A DNA stretch of 64,000 bases from Antitrichia curtipendula (GCA_951230915.1 OX579642.1:6200001-6264000), one strand, 5' to 3'; shown: positions 49,641-62,313, counted from the first letter of the stretch. Notes: generated from the letters alone by a model not told the origin. A program made the numbers and translations.

Positions 49641-51016
49641 TTGTAGTTGCAAATTTCCTCATTATTTTCAAGTGTAACACATCTAATCCATTGACTACAT
49701 AGAGATTAAAAAAGACCTAGTATTGGTGCAATAGTATTTCATCCTAACTACTAGGGTTCAAGACTTCATTTGGGGGATGAAAAATAACAATAGAGGAATC
49801 AACTGCAAGTATGTGAAGATTTGCAGCAAGCAAGTAAAGCAACCAAGCACTTTCAGAGCTATTGCTACCATGTCAAAGCGGGTCATGCGGTAAACATTTC
49901 TTTCCCATGCCCTTAGTGAATTTTCTTCCTTCATTGTATTATGGTTTTGACAAAAATTGTTGCTAACTCTTTTGTTCTACTTTGTTTTCTTCTATAGCTA
50001 TTATTGCCAATATGTAGGGCCACATTAGGAAGGAGAAAACAATTACTTTTCTTTTTGCTGAAATAGAGATTTAAAGTGGTGATTGCATTGAATCAACGTT
50101 CATGTAAGAAGACTGATGCTACTATCAAAGCCAACATGCAAGCGGAGACAATGAAGAAAATAAAAGATAGAAAGACATTCACGTTATCGGATATTGTAGG
50201 GCAAGAGTCATACAAACCAGAGCGCACGTAGAAGAAAAAACCACATGTAGGTCCTAGTAGTTGAGACAGAAGCACCATCATTGTTGAATATGCAATTCCG
50301 CAGTGTGATACTAGAGAACCGGTGTCAAGCACTATTAAACCAGCACGTCAATGTAAGGTGAAGAATGTCTAAAGTCATGCTCTCTCTATAATAGAACTTA
50401 TGGCTTCTTTGTCTAGCATTGTTGGTTCCAATCACAAGTGCGTGGAGGTAGACTTGAATTCACCACCAAAAAATTTGGAGGCAATAGAACCTCGTTCTCC
50501 TCCTTGCACCACCAACACCGTTCCTCAAGGCCCTTCCAAGTCACGCAGGCTTGCAAAAAACAAAAAAATAGTTCCCTGCAAGCGCCCTCAAACCCCCTAA
50601 AAGGCGGTCAAACATTGTAAAAATCAACATGTAGTTCCTTTTGAATACAAAAAGGAGGATTCTAGGGCAGTAAAGGAAGACGCACGTGACAATGACAATG
50701 TCCTTGTCTCATCCGCATATGCACGCATTTCCCCGATTGTGGAAATTACTGCTCCAGTGGGATTTGTAGCATATGTTTGAAACAATGACGCAAATAATAC
50801 CACAATCTGCTTTTAAAACACTGATGCATTCAAAAACATTTTAGATAGACTAAACAACAACTTAGTGCAAAATATTGTTGTCTTACAAAACATTGATGCA
50901 ATGGGAGACTCTATTACCATGCAACACATTGCATATACAAATATTCTCTACACAAACAACAAATTGACTGAAACATGTAACGAAATACTACACACAAAAT
51001 GGCAAAGTCTATTGTT
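49641..51016. other. Spacer with an unassigned open stretch
   Basis: The plus strand at 50400-50600 is open for 66 codons from an ATG (Pro/Ser/Lys-rich: CTTNTVPQGPSKSRRLAKNK). I do not recognise it, and it has no introns or partner exons I can define. The rest is spacer. Confidence 0.35.
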
Positions 51017-51020
51017 TTAA

Positions 51021-51955
51021 CCCCTAAAGGACCAAACACCGTTTTTTGACAACATAGCGATTTTGGGCAGCTCACTATGACCGGAATTTTTCTTTTTTTT
51101 CTTTGAAATTTTCACATAAGATGTGCCCAAGGAGTAGCTTTAAGGTCCAACAATTTTCATAACTTTTGAATACATGGTTAAAAAGTTATTGCATGATATG
51201 TCATTTTCATTGTTCGGCGGGCAGCCGGGGCAGCAAAAAAAAATTATTTAAAAATCACTTTTATAAAAAACTAAAATTTGAAATTGGTTTTTTAGATTTA
51301 CATGTACGTGGGAGGCTTTGAATCATTCCATTCCGATCAATGAGTCAAAAGTTATGAGGATTCTTAGTTTGAGGGTAGTTATGGAATCTCTACTCTAAAA
51401 TAAACTTTGAAGTCCTTTATTTAACTCGGTTTTCAATATTTTTGAAAAAAAATAAAAACATTGGGTGTAGATTGTTTATTACAACATTACAATCATTGGG
51501 ATTGGCATTTTTCAATTTCATAAACAAATTCTTGACAATTTAGTGTTTTGAATCATTCTCTACCTCTTCCTACTTACTATTTTTTTCCTATATGTTTTAC
51601 AATTCCAAATGATCTGAAAATTTTCAAGCATGTAGCCAACTTGCCTTGAAGAATAAATCCAAAGAGTAACCATCATTTTGGACATTTTTTCATACAAATG
51701 TGACCTTGTGAAGGGCAGCTGCCCGTTTTTTCGCAGGGACAAAAAAAGGATTTTTGTCAATTCAAACGCTATTATCTTGCAATCCACTTGGTGGAAAATT
51801 CTGAAATTTTTTCCACATCTTCTTAAACAAGTTTACTACAAGATCCTACAGTTACAAGTGTCCAAATTTATTTATTTTCTAAAATTTGGCACTAGTATTA
51901 GAAATGGCAGTTTTGGAGCGGTTTTGGTGAAAACATAGTCAAAAACCTTTAGGGG
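51021..51955. mobile_element. TTAA-flanked non-autonomous element, copy C (935 bp)
   Basis: TTAA at 51017-51020 and 51956-51959. Begins CCCCTAAAGGACCAAACACC and ends CCTTTAGGGG. Exactly the length of A and B; orientation as B. Confidence 0.87.
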
Positions 51956-51959
51956 TTAA

Positions 51960-52289
51960 GGAATTCGACAAATATACCAAAGACATTCATACAAAGCATT
52001 GTGTTTTGTACTTGAACTTAGGCTTAGAGGAATCTTGCCATCAATTGTTGCTCTTGATATGGTGAAATATAGAAGTATCAACTATTTGCCTATTTGTGAG
52101 TTGAATTCCACAGTATTCTCCACAATTTAGAATTTCTAGTAAACTATTGTTTAGTACCATTGGATTTAAGATCTTGGGAATTTTATACACACTTTTTAAA
52201 GTTTTCCATGTAAGTAAATTCCATATCAATCCCCACCTAGCAAAAAAATTACAAATGAAAATTGTAGATTATTAGCTACAAAGAAAAAA
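51960..52289. other. Spacer
   Basis: Nothing recognisable seen. Confidence 0.4.
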
Positions 52290-52521
52290 AAATGGGTATA
52301 GTGTTCTATGTTGTATCTTTCCACCCTCCTTCTAAATAGAATCAAGAAGAGCCATTGGATTTGTACACAAGGAAATAAAAATAGATAAGATATTGTACAT
52401 TTTGCCCTCTCCCCCCCTATATAGAACCAGAGAAGGCCAATGGTTTTGTAAAGGAAGAAAAAAATTTGGATAAGGTGTTATATGTTTTGCCCTCTCCCTT
52501 CCTATATAGAACTAGAAAATG

Positions 52522-53113
52522 CTACACTAAAATTGGTAAATAGTGTTGGGTGATAATTAGTGTTGTTCCCTGTTTTTTACCCCCAACACTATTTTTCAAC
52601 TTATGTGTAAATAGTGTAAGGGCACTTAATTCTTGCTGTCAAACTCTGGCCCTTCCTTGAGAAACTCTAACATTAGATGTTTTTTGGGGGGTCTGGAGGG
52701 CCGTTTCGGGCCTGTTCCCAGCGTTGTTCCCCCGGCAGTAAAAGAATGGCCGCTGTCAGAAGTTTTTTTTAAAAAAAAAAAAAAAAAAAAAAATTCTTAA
52801 AATTTTTATATGAAAAAACAAGATGAAAAAAAAAATTTAAAGAATTTTTTTTAATTTGACGTGGCAGTCCCTCTGCCACATCACGCAGCAGTTGCGAGTA
52901 GTTCCAGAGTCTAGAAACCCTGGGGAACTCGCAGCCCTCCACAGGGGTTGAAAAACATGTAATGTTTTTGCCTCCCGCCATCAAAACTTTTACTATAGAG
53001 CTACAATAGTGTTAGAATGGGTAAATAATGTTCTAACACTAACCTTGCAAATCACAATTAGTGTTATTGTTGACAATTAGTGTAGCCAACACTATTTATC
53101 AATTTTAGTGTAG
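52522..53113. mobile_element. Inverted-repeat element inserted in the 83-bp array (592 bp)
   Basis: CTACACTAAAATTGGTAAAT at the left is mirrored at the right by ATTTATCAATTTTAGTGTAG, and the arms continue through AGTGTTGG. TG flanks both ends. It disrupts a unit of the array exactly between AGAA and GGTTTTG. The middle is itself interrupted by the hairpin element at 52669-52966. Confidence 0.7.
52669..52966. mobile_element. Hairpin element, second copy, nested
   Basis: Left AACATTAGATGTTTTTTGG and right (reverse complement) AACATTACATGTTTTTCAA form its inverted ends. The centre GACGTGGCAGTCCCTCTGCC and the GGGGAACTCGCAGCCCTCC block match 31552-31820. A run of about 25 A and a long T run precede the centre. 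Confidence 0.65.
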
Positions 53114-53560
53114 TGGTTTTGTATGAGAAGAAAAAGAATTGGGTAAGGTGTTGTATGCTTTGCCCTCTCCCCCCCTATATAGAACCAAAGAAGACTAGTG
53201 GGTTTTGTATGGTAAGAAAAAAAATTGGATAAGGTATTGTATGTTCCCCCCTCCCTCCTTTCCAATACAACCAAGAAGGCCCATTGATTTTGTATGCAAA
53301 AGGAAAAAAATAGGTGCCAATGTTGTAAGTTTGTCCCCTCCTAAAAAGGACCAAGATGGGCCATTGGATTTGTATCCAAAGTAAAAAATTGGATAAGGTG
53401 TTCTACGTTTTGCTCCCTTCCCCCTAAATAGAACTAGGAGGAGGCATTGTTTTTATTCTTGAAGGAAAAATAAATGGACAAGGTGTTGTATGTGTAGCCC
53501 TCGCCCCCACCCACAAATAGAACCAAGAGGAATCTAATGATTTTGTAGCTCAATGGAAAA

Positions 53561-54459
53561 ACATGCGGTCTACTTGTATTAAACTTAAAATATTTTGGTG
53601 CCTTCATCATATTTGAGCAAGTTTAAAATTAAGTGCCCTCTTTTCGAACATTTCTTATGCACTTAAAATTAAAGTCTTCAACATAAAAAGATGAAATTGA
53701 AAATCTTTAGTGTAAAAGATAGTACCACATTTCTTCAACACATTCATCTATTCATATTGTTCAGAACCCTGGTCTACCTGTCAATTGCCTACTACCAATT
53801 GCACACTTGCAAATGCAATCAAGCAATTGTATTCCAAAGCCCTCCTCAGATGTTGCAGCCTTTCTTTATCCATGTTGTAATGTAATGAAAAAGACTGAAC
53901 AAAATAGGGCATGGAACTCAATATGAATACTTCCAACTTCAATTTGAAGTACAAGCACATGGTAATGAAGGGCTATTGTGCAAAAATTGTTAAGGGTTCA
54001 AATTTTGCCAATAGATGTCTTTAAATTGCTTTTTTAGACAAATTTGGTTAAATGTTTTGAATGTTCTTGGTACTTGTTGCTTTTTTTTTGTTTAGTAGGA
54101 CTTGCAAAGAATCAAACACAGTCTAAAAATCTAATTACTTGAACATTTGAACATTCAAAATACCAATACATTAACATGGAAGTGAAGCTCATACCAAAGA
54201 TGCCCAACTCCAAAATTTTCACATCAGTGGATATATGTTAAAATTTGTGGTATTGGAACACAACACACCTTAACAACATTCAAACATATTATAATCACAA
54301 AACAACAAAGATGGAGGATACTAAACTGTTTTGGACATGATTTTGTCTTATATACAATTACCAACAGAAAGTTCATCATTTCTTACATTTGATTGAACTT
54401 CAATGAGCAAGTTGTCTGCAAGGATGACTTGCCAATAGTCTCTAAGTATACTACAACAG
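53561..54459. other. Spacer and probable TIMELESS 3' end
   Basis: The rightmost 100-200 bases should hold the 3' untranslated region of TIMELESS. An open plus-strand stretch at 53691-53885 has no recognisable protein. Confidence 0.45.
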
Positions 54460-57400
54460 TCACGGATCATGAACCCTTAACCGTTTCAATGCTCGGCCAA
54501 CTTGCGCACTTGTGAAGGGCTCACCAGAATCTTGAACAGCCCCAGCTTCTTCGAGTCCTTCTGCAATCAGTTTCGCGCAGCTGCGCTTCTCTTTAAACCT
54601 GCAATTCATCACAATTCAAGAACTGTTAGGCCTTATAGAGACCCATTTCAAACACTTGATGGAGTAGGGAAGTGTCTCTCACACTCAGCAACTCCTTAGA
54701 ACCCAAGGTCACAAATCAAACATAGCTCTTGGATGTGAATGGAAGGACACAAACCTCTCAAATAGGTCCTTTATTAGATCTTCCTCAAAGTCGGTGAAAG
54801 CTCCTTTCCTCTTCACGACCTTCTGCCGCTTTACTTTGCCCTTCTCCACATTGCTGCAGAAAAGAAGAGAGATCACAATCCTTTTCCCAGGCAAGCACAG
54901 ATCCGAAAAAGAATGAACACCTATCAAAATGGTTCTTTTCATTATTTTGAAACTCTATCCGATTCTTGGAGACCTCACGGTTTTAGACAGTGCGAACCAC
55001 ATTTCTCGCAATGACCTTGAAATGATATATTTAGATTAATAATGTACTAATAATGTGTACTATTATGTATCATGTGACATGTCTACCATGTCAATACTGA
55101 AGCAATACTAGACTGTGTATCTAGTCAGTACTGTAGAATTACTTCTTCAGTCTAGTAAAGAAATGCACACAGAGAAAACTAGACATCACAAACCTGTCCA
55201 TCGTTTTAAAGAGAGTCTCAACACTGGGCATTTTTGCATCGTCGTCATCGTCATCGTCTCCCAGACTCTTCAACAAGTCTCGTCGGTACTGAGTGTGCGC
55301 GTTGTCGCCCATGTCGACGTCGTCATCGTCTCCCGAGCTGTCCAACAAGGAACTGCGGTCCTGAACCGAAACTTCCTTGCTCATATGTTTGCAGCTCCGG
55401 GAGAACTTTTTCAGATCATGAATCAAGTAGTTCGCTGTTATAACTTGACAGTCTTGTTTAGATTTCCAGAAAAGAAGGTCCACAAATAACATGGGTGACG
55501 TTTTGAGCTTCTCGAAGAGATGGCGAACAAGTTTTGTCAGAAATGCTATCACAAACTGATGTTGGTCGGAGTTTCTGATGGTTCGGTTCGACAGGATCTC
55601 GTAGCAGGTTTGCAGTATTGAGAGCTGCAAAAAGAGCATGAGTTTTCCAATGAGAGGAAGATCAACCTTCGGAAGTCTCCGGCTTTTCAAATATAACACA
55701 AGTCACAGCACACAGCTCCAGAAAAGAGAACCCTAACCGCCAGAAAATGTAATGGGGGAAAGAGACAGCGAATTGCAACTTTGATGATCCAAAGTTTACC
55801 TGATACAACATGGGCTCCAATCTGAGGTCCTCACAGATTCGCTGCAGCATCCGTACAATGTAGTAGTTTATGGCCGGTGTGTTGTGCAGATAGTTCTTCA
55901 GAATCCAGCAGTAGTTGTGCAAAATTGTATTGTCAGCGAACATCCTTACGCACTTGTGGACGTCCAGTGTCTCTTCCTTAGTTTGCATCTCCTCGTCTTC
56001 TTCCTCCTCTTCACTGTCGTCCTCGCTACCCTCTCCTTCAATTTCCTCCTTGTCCTTGACCTCATCATTATCAAGTTTTTCATCATTATCAATTTCCTCC
56101 TTGTCCTTGTCCTTGACCTCATCATTAACAAGTTTTTCATCATTATCACTTTCCTCCTTGTCCTTGTCCTTGACCTCTGTGCCATTCTCAAGTTCTTCCT
56201 GGTCTGGAACTTCAACGTAGCCATCAGGGCTAAGGTTAGTATCAGCAGGCTCCGAATGCCGAGCGACCAAGACAGGTACGTTTACATTAGAGCCTTCTAG
56301 TCCAATTTGGATTTGACTCGAAGCAGCTGTAATAGCCTCGTCGTGGACGGCAGCCTCCCCAGCTGATTCAGGCGGTTGGCTGGTTTCCTTCTGCGGAAGC
56401 TTGGAATTCTTCTTCTTGGGATTTCGAGCCTTCTTCTTTACCTGGAGAGAGTTAATGATTAGAACACGGAAGGACAAGTCGTGGGTAATACTCTGCAAAT
56501 GATAACATACTCGAGTGTAAAAAATGGATATAAAAGAAAAGAAAGGATGTAGGGACTTACCCTCAGTGCTCCATCTTGCTTCGTCATGGAGTCTAGTAAC
56601 CGAAGCACAATGTGCGTAGTCTCTATCAAACCGGTCAGTTGACTGCACCCAAAATGTAACTGTCAACATAGGAAATAACAACCTTCCTCATTTTCAAATC
56701 AATGAATGGCTAAAAAGATCCCACGTTTAGAAAAACAATTCACTTGCTATGGTTCGAAGTGATGCTTTACATGCCTGCGCGGTTGTTTATGAATATCAAA
56801 AGTCTTCAGAAGACGAAAGATGAAAGGGAGGATTCCGTTCTCTGTCTGGTCATAGAAGACTTTATACAACAGAATTCGCGCTACCCTCATTTCTTGTTGT
56901 CCTTCACTAGAGTTCGGATCGGATGCCTTAAGTATGTAGTCTAGCATGTGAATCTGCCAGCAACAAACCAGAGTAGACTGTCAATCGGCATCATTGATCA
57001 ACTTATATTTGAACTCCTTGAAAATGCATATGGACAACATACCAACACATCATATCCAGTAACTTCAATTGTAGCTTAATCAATTCAACGAAGTGACTTG
57101 AAGATAAACTGGTGCTAACTCAGCGTTTAGGTTCTCATTTCATCGAAGTTTAAGTCGGTCAAAGGCACCTCATGAATAAGAGATAGGAAAGTGGTAAATT
57201 TACCATTTCTTTGAGAAGTGATCCTGAAGATGTTGCTGGTAACCACTCGTTGCTTAACTTCGCGGCTTCGACAAAGGCCTGCCATTTCATGGTGACGAGA
57301 AGGAACATGTCTTCATCCATAGTGGATGCGATTCTACCACATCGTCCTTGAAACACAGCAACACTATCTTCAGTCGGGTTTGGGCTCTCCCCACTTTCCT

Positions 57401-60223
57401 GTAAGTCTTCGCTGGGCTACACAGAGCAAGTCATGAAACTGTCAGACATGCAGTAGCGTATAAATAGTCTTCAATCAAGACTTTCAATCACTTATCACAC
57501 CCACACTCCTGCGCGTAAGCGAATGTGGAAGTTTAGGCTCACCTTCTTCTTCATAAGAAGGCACCGCTGATATGCCGTAAAAAAGTTAGCTACAGCAAAA
57601 AACATCACGATGTCTTGCTCCTGCACATTGTTCCTCTCACTTCGAATATCCGACTTAATAGTCTGCATAAGCACTGCAAGAGGAAAATCCAACAGTCAAT
57701 GCTTCTTCCATAAGGCTAATGAGGGACAAGTGAAGATCCTAATTGTGCACAATATATATAATAGATTCTACCAGAAATTCTCATATGAGACATTGGACTA
57801 GACCTATCAATGAGTTCTAAATCCCCTTCGCGATTATTAAAATCGAATCAACAGAAATTTTTGTAACTTCTGCCTTCGTCTACTAAAACCAGAATAACTC
57901 ACAATTGTAATTTCCCTCCAGAAGCTGGTCTGAAAATCCTCTCAGGAAACTGCATACAGTGGAATTGGATCGAACATGCAACGGAAGGTCGGTCGCAACT
58001 TTCTTCACAAGCCCTCTTTTGATTTCAGGTTTCTGAAATAAATTATCTAAAGGCGACTGATAGGGATTTTTTGTGACTATTGTCTTGGATCCGTCCTGCC
58101 AAGACACCAATAGAATCAAAGTTCATGTCAATTGAAAAGGTGCAGAAGATCCTACACAGGATAAGAGTGCAAAATGAGAGCAGACAGGTGCAAAGACTAG
58201 ACTATTGCAATACCTTCCCAACGCGGACGAACATGCCGCAGAAGTTAGAGTGACGAGGACCCCCAAAGCGGCGGTTCCGTCTATCCTCTCGCTCCTTGTT
58301 CATCAGTGCCTCGAGCACTTCTCCAGATGGCTGACTGTTAGGTTTCTGAAACACACAAATCATCAAATTTATCATCGAGAATTCCACAGGCTTATCAACG
58401 AGTCGAATGCCACTTGATTTACGTCAACCGAACGTCTCTGCACACGTTTCTGTTGATAATATTACCCCCCACAGGACCTGAGAGTGCAAATTGGGCCTCG
58501 TGTTAACTTTTCATTTCTGGGTTCCAGTAAGTCATATGACGTCTTGGTCTTGGTCAACATTCATAAATTTTTTGACCAACACATGCAATGTCCTACACTA
58601 ATCCTGGTGGTAAAATATATGCTCCGTCTGAATTATAATTTCACAATATGATCAGTTGTATGGGTCATTCTGAACCATAACTTCTTAGTACTGTAGGGTT
58701 ACAGGCACTCAGATTGCAAGCAATGTGACTTAGGCTTCCAGACGCACCCGAAGAGTGAGGCCTGCAAGGCACGTACAGAAGGCGAAGTTTGGAGGGAGTA
58801 CAAGACGTCAAGTACCTCGTGCACTTTTTCACGAGCTGAGGCAATAACATCCGGCGTCTGGCCGGCCAATAAGTAGTTAAGAATTTCCAATACGAGAAGA
58901 TTATCTTGCCGCAAGAATGGCTGCTCCCCGCCTACATGCTGCGTGAGAGCCAGCAGTAGGTCCATCACATTCTCGTTGAATAGACGCTCAATGAGCGCAT
59001 CCTTGATATATAACGCTTGTTGGCTGTCAACCACAGAAGCTCTTACCAAGGGGGACGATGGGTCATCTACGGCCAAGAGATTCCTTATCAACGTCAGCAC
59101 CAATTGGAACATTCTGCCATCCATGTCTGTGAGCGTTCCACTGCACCAACAACACATTATAGCAGATATCAGTTCCCGTTCCACAACCTCCATCCTAGCT
59201 TGGGATGTTTGCCAACAAGCAAATACAATGCTTTGCCGACAATATGAATAAAAGACTTGACCAGACCTAATCAGACAGAGCTCATCTCGAGACTGTCTAC
59301 AAGTACCTCCTATTCTCATACCTTTCCATGTGCTCGAGAGGGTCTTCGAGATGCGAAACAATAACCCCAATTGCATCATCTTCCAGCACAGCTTCCTTGA
59401 ATTGGCGCAAATACTCCAATTGTTGAGATATACCAGTTGAAGACGGGTCAATCGGCATAGTCAAAAACACCATGACCTTCACTGCAGACAAACATACAGT
59501 TCCATAGACGTCAAACCACCAGCACTACTGCCCCAGTTCATCCAGATACTGCCTAGAACATTTGATTTCTCACAGGCCTGCCAGAATGTCAGTCCAGGAA
59601 ATGGCAGAGTTACCGAGAAACAGAACATTCTCGTCCTCCAGCTCCTAATTTAGTAATAATTTCAACGTTACTCGATCTTTGTATGTCCTTCAAAACTTTA
59701 GGTCAGTCCCTCAAATGTTTAAAACGGATGTCTTGAAATCAGAGTCAACAAAAACGAGGTTGAAGACGATCAAAAACAAGTCTTTCAATTGTGAGAACAA
59801 GAACGATCCGTTTTACAGTCACCTACAAAGTCATATCCTACTTACCAGCATTAAGGACAAGTTCGTAGTTATCTCGGTATTGAATAATAACGGGAAGTAT
59901 ATCTTGCCGGATCGTATTCCACTTGCCCAGCTGCATGAAGATTTCCCGTTCAACAGGGTCATCCCTCCTCAGAAACCGTTGAAGATGTCTTAAGTGTTCT
60001 GAAAAAACATACACCCAGAGCATCTTGAAAATTTTCCTTCCCAACGGTCACAGCACTATCCACGATATTCCAAAACACTCCGCACAATTCGAAGTCACCT
60101 GTTAAGCGTGTTGTGATACATACCTAGACAATTGTCGTGCTTGACATAAACATCCCTGCCATTCGAATCTTCCCGTAAAGAGCCCAAACCGGTGCAAACG
60201 GCAGTCAAATGTTCTGTGTCCAT
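54460..60223 (-). CDS. TIM: TIMELESS replication-fork protection protein
   Basis: Homologue of animal TIMELESS and yeast Tof1; with TIPIN it travels with the replisome, couples polymerase to helicase, and supports checkpoint signalling and cohesion, in the nucleus. Exons (complement): 60124-60223, 59846-59998, 59307-59481, 58816-59140, 58214-58345, 57903-58095, 57543-57673, 57204-57416, 56775-56953, 56561-56642, 55800-56441, 55194-55624, 54755-54853, 54460-54598; 2994 nt, 997 aa, all in phase. The Timeless N-terminal domain covers roughly residues 1-300 (LTAVCTGLGSL; MFQLVLTLIRNLLAVDD; RRFGGPRHSNF). Two acidic zones follow: about 651-715 (KDKDKEE repeats, then DDSEEEEEDEE) and about 885-910 (GDDDDVDMGD, LGDDDDDDDAKM). 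The C-terminal part has FTDFEEDLIKDLFERF. Intron 9 uses a GC donor (AG/GCATGT); the nearby GT at 56773 would break phase. Arabidopsis TIM is about 1.1 kb-aa class, slightly longer. Head to head with CDC45. Confidence 0.93.
56040..56175 (-). repeat. In-frame repeat encoding VKDKDKEE..DNDEKL
   Basis: Within TIMELESS exon 11 a 57-60 bp unit is repeated about two and a half times, encoding EVKDKDKEESDNDEKLVND, EVKDKDKEEIDNDEKLDND and EVKDKEEIEGE. The repeats keep frame and lie in the acidic linker, where length change is probably tolerated. Confidence 0.8.
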
Positions 60224-60695
60224 TTCAACCTCAATCGAGGAACCCTCACAACAGACGCATGAATACGAACCAAGATCACACAACCAATTCCAATTCAGAT
60301 GTAAAAAAACAACGGATTCTCGGCGTCCCAAATAAGATAAATTCAAACGCCCATGATCACTAGCCCCGAATTCACCACATTGTATCTACAGATCCACGAA
60401 CTGGTGTGGATACACCACAGATCATACACGCCCACCGAATACAGTCCGAGAAGCTACAAGAGTTCCGTTAGAGCTTGTCAATCAAAGAAGCTACCATATA
60501 AAGTCGACTTCGAAATGTAATAGACGGGAAAGGTCTCTAAAATGCGAGGCGAAGGAGCACAAATGAAGCAGGAGAGCAAGGGTGAGAGGCTCGAGCTGAA
60601 GGAGCAAAGTTCCGAAGTTGGGAGTTGAGACAAAGAAGTGCCAAAGCTTCGGAACAACGGCAGCAACGACAATATCAGAAGCTCTGAAGAAAGAA

Positions 60696-60703
60696 GGCGG
60701 GAA
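60696..60703 (-). promoter_or_regulatory. E2F-like site (7 of 8)
   Basis: Minus strand CTTCCCGC, one base off the E2F consensus TTTSSCGC. It is about 470 bp upstream of the TIMELESS start codon. Confidence 0.35.
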
Positions 60704-60757
60704 GGTGAGGTTCAAACCAAATGGTGGGAGCCATGCTGGCGCTTGGATGGGGACGGT

Positions 60758-60766
60758 GGCGGGAAA
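60758..60766 (-). promoter_or_regulatory. E2F site, perfect consensus
   Basis: Minus strand TTTCCCGCC fits the plant E2F consensus TTTSSCGC exactly. It is about 535 bp upstream of the TIMELESS start codon. E2F control would fit S-phase expression of a replisome gene. Confidence 0.5.
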
Positions 60767-60812
60767 CCCGAAGTTCCCCGCCCCTTTTTCGTATCCGGCG
60801 TTCCCCTGCGGC

Positions 60813-60820
60813 GTTCCCGC
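60813..60820 (+). promoter_or_regulatory. E2F-like site (7 of 8)
   Basis: GTTCCCGC, followed by AAAA, so the palindromic form TTCCCGCAAA is present. One mismatch to TTTSSCGC. Third member of the cluster on the TIMELESS side. Confidence 0.35.
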
Positions 60821-62032
60821 AAAATTTACCCTCAAAATATTCTCAGATTACCCTGATTTGACCTAATAGTGCGAGTGACACTAATTCACCAAAGTCACAT
60901 TATTTTGATTTTGGTGAGACTAATTTTCATGGAGATCTTCCCACATTAGTAGCGCAAATTAGTGTAATTGATTGAAATCTAAATAGAATTTTTTTAAATT
61001 TGATTTTGAGCAAACAAAAAGGAATTTTAAATGGGAAAATATGAGAAAATATTTTTAAAAGTTTAGATGATTATGATAAGTAGTGTAGGTGGGGACTTTC
61101 TATTGTATTTCTAAAATTTGCTTTTGTAAACAAAAAAGAAGATATTAATAAGGTAATTAGTTTATTATATATTAGTAGTTTCTTTCATTTCTTTGAGGAG
61201 ATTTAATTTTTAGCAAAGGAATAGTCTAAGGGAAATGTTGATATTATAAATAGAGACATTTCTTTTACCAAACAGTTGGCATTTAATATCTCTACATTTA
61301 ACTTTCAGTAGTGTGAATTTTCAAACTTTTTAGTAATATCATGTAAGCAAAAAGATGTGCTTATGCATGTTTCCATCATGTGTGTCCAATTGGATTTTGA
61401 AATTTCATCCTTGACAACTTTCAATCCATTATCACATAATACCATGAAAATTAGCTTAAATAATTCACCAAAAGTAAAGTTAATTTTTTGAAATTAAAAT
61501 TTGGTGTACATAATTGAGACTACGTAAGAATGCAATGGTATGAGAATTGTACAATAGATTATGTTTGAAGTGGGGTATTTGTATGTGAAACAAAGGGGGA
61601 ACTAAGGCAAATCTTTTAGCCCCGGTATTGTACAAGTGAAGTGATTGTGAATTTTTGCACAAGTAAAGGCTCTCATACCTTAATTCCCATTTATATAGGA
61701 TACTTGAAGGTCCAAAATTAGAAGGTATGAATATAGTTTCCAGGATTGATTTCTGTTTTTAGGGTTTGAATTAGTGTCAATGATTTTGTGTTTTCTGGCA
61801 AGGCTTGAGGTGTCGGGTCATGGGAGTGCTCCCCGTCATCCAGTTCAAACGGTTTTTGAAAATGTGCCCTCCCGCCCATCTGAGTGGACCCGATGATCGT
61901 CTTCATCGATTTCCATCGTCTTCATCCATCCATCTGCCCGGGCTCCCACACCATTCAGTGCCGTTCTTCAGTGACTCTGTCTCTGACACTCTCCATTGCG
62001 TTTTGCGCTTGTTTTTGAATCGAGCTTCCAGT

Positions 62033-62040
62033 GGCGGGAG
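62033..62040 (+). promoter_or_regulatory. E2F-like motif, copy 1
   Basis: GGCGGGAG (minus strand CTCCCGCC) is one base off the E2F core TTTCCCGCC. It is in the first unit of the tandem duplication before CDC45. Confidence 0.3.
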
Positions 62041-62313
62041 ATTTGTAATGTGCTACCTTAGCTCTGCTTTGGACTCCACACTCTGAGTCCTTCATTTCCT
62101 TGTCTCCGTTGTTGGCGATTCAGCGCCACAGCTTTGCGGAAGAAGACCTCGTTGCATGCTTTCTGGGGGTTGTTTCTGCAACTCTCTCACATCCGCTTTC
62201 GAATTTCGTGTAGGTGCACTCGAGGTGAGTGAAGTGGCCGCAGCAAACGGACTTGAATTCGGTCTCGGACACAGAGCCTTGCGGTTTTGCTGTTTTTGAA
62301 CCGAGCTTCCAGT

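Larger units (their letters stand above)
52290..53560. repeat. Tandem array, unit about 83 bp, split by an insertion
   Basis: The unit contains GATAAGGTGTTGTATG, TTTGCCCTCTCCCCC, CTATATAGAACCA.GAAG and GG..CATTGGTTTTGTA. Copies begin near 52386, 52468, 53140, 53227, 53311, 53392 and 53475, with a first weaker copy near 52300. The array is interrupted at 52522-53113. Confidence 0.75.
60224..61974. other. TIMELESS promoter side of the divergent spacer
   Basis: From 60224 to about 60850 the sequence is G+C-rich and should include the TIMELESS leader and promoter, with E2F-like sites. From about 60850 to 61780 it turns AT-rich with no gene or element seen, then G+C rises again toward CDC45. Confidence 0.5.

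Noticed and set aside
53530..53600. Possible tRNA (TGTAGCTCAATGG-like D-arm)
   Set aside because: The D-arm resemblance is not followed by an anticodon stem, a GGTTCRA T-arm or a pairing acceptor stem.
55884..56300. Plus-strand hydrophobic open stretch opposite TIMELESS exon 11
   Set aside because: It is the reverse complement of Glu/Asp/Lys-rich codons, which always read as Leu/Phe/Ser-rich; no homology or splice support.
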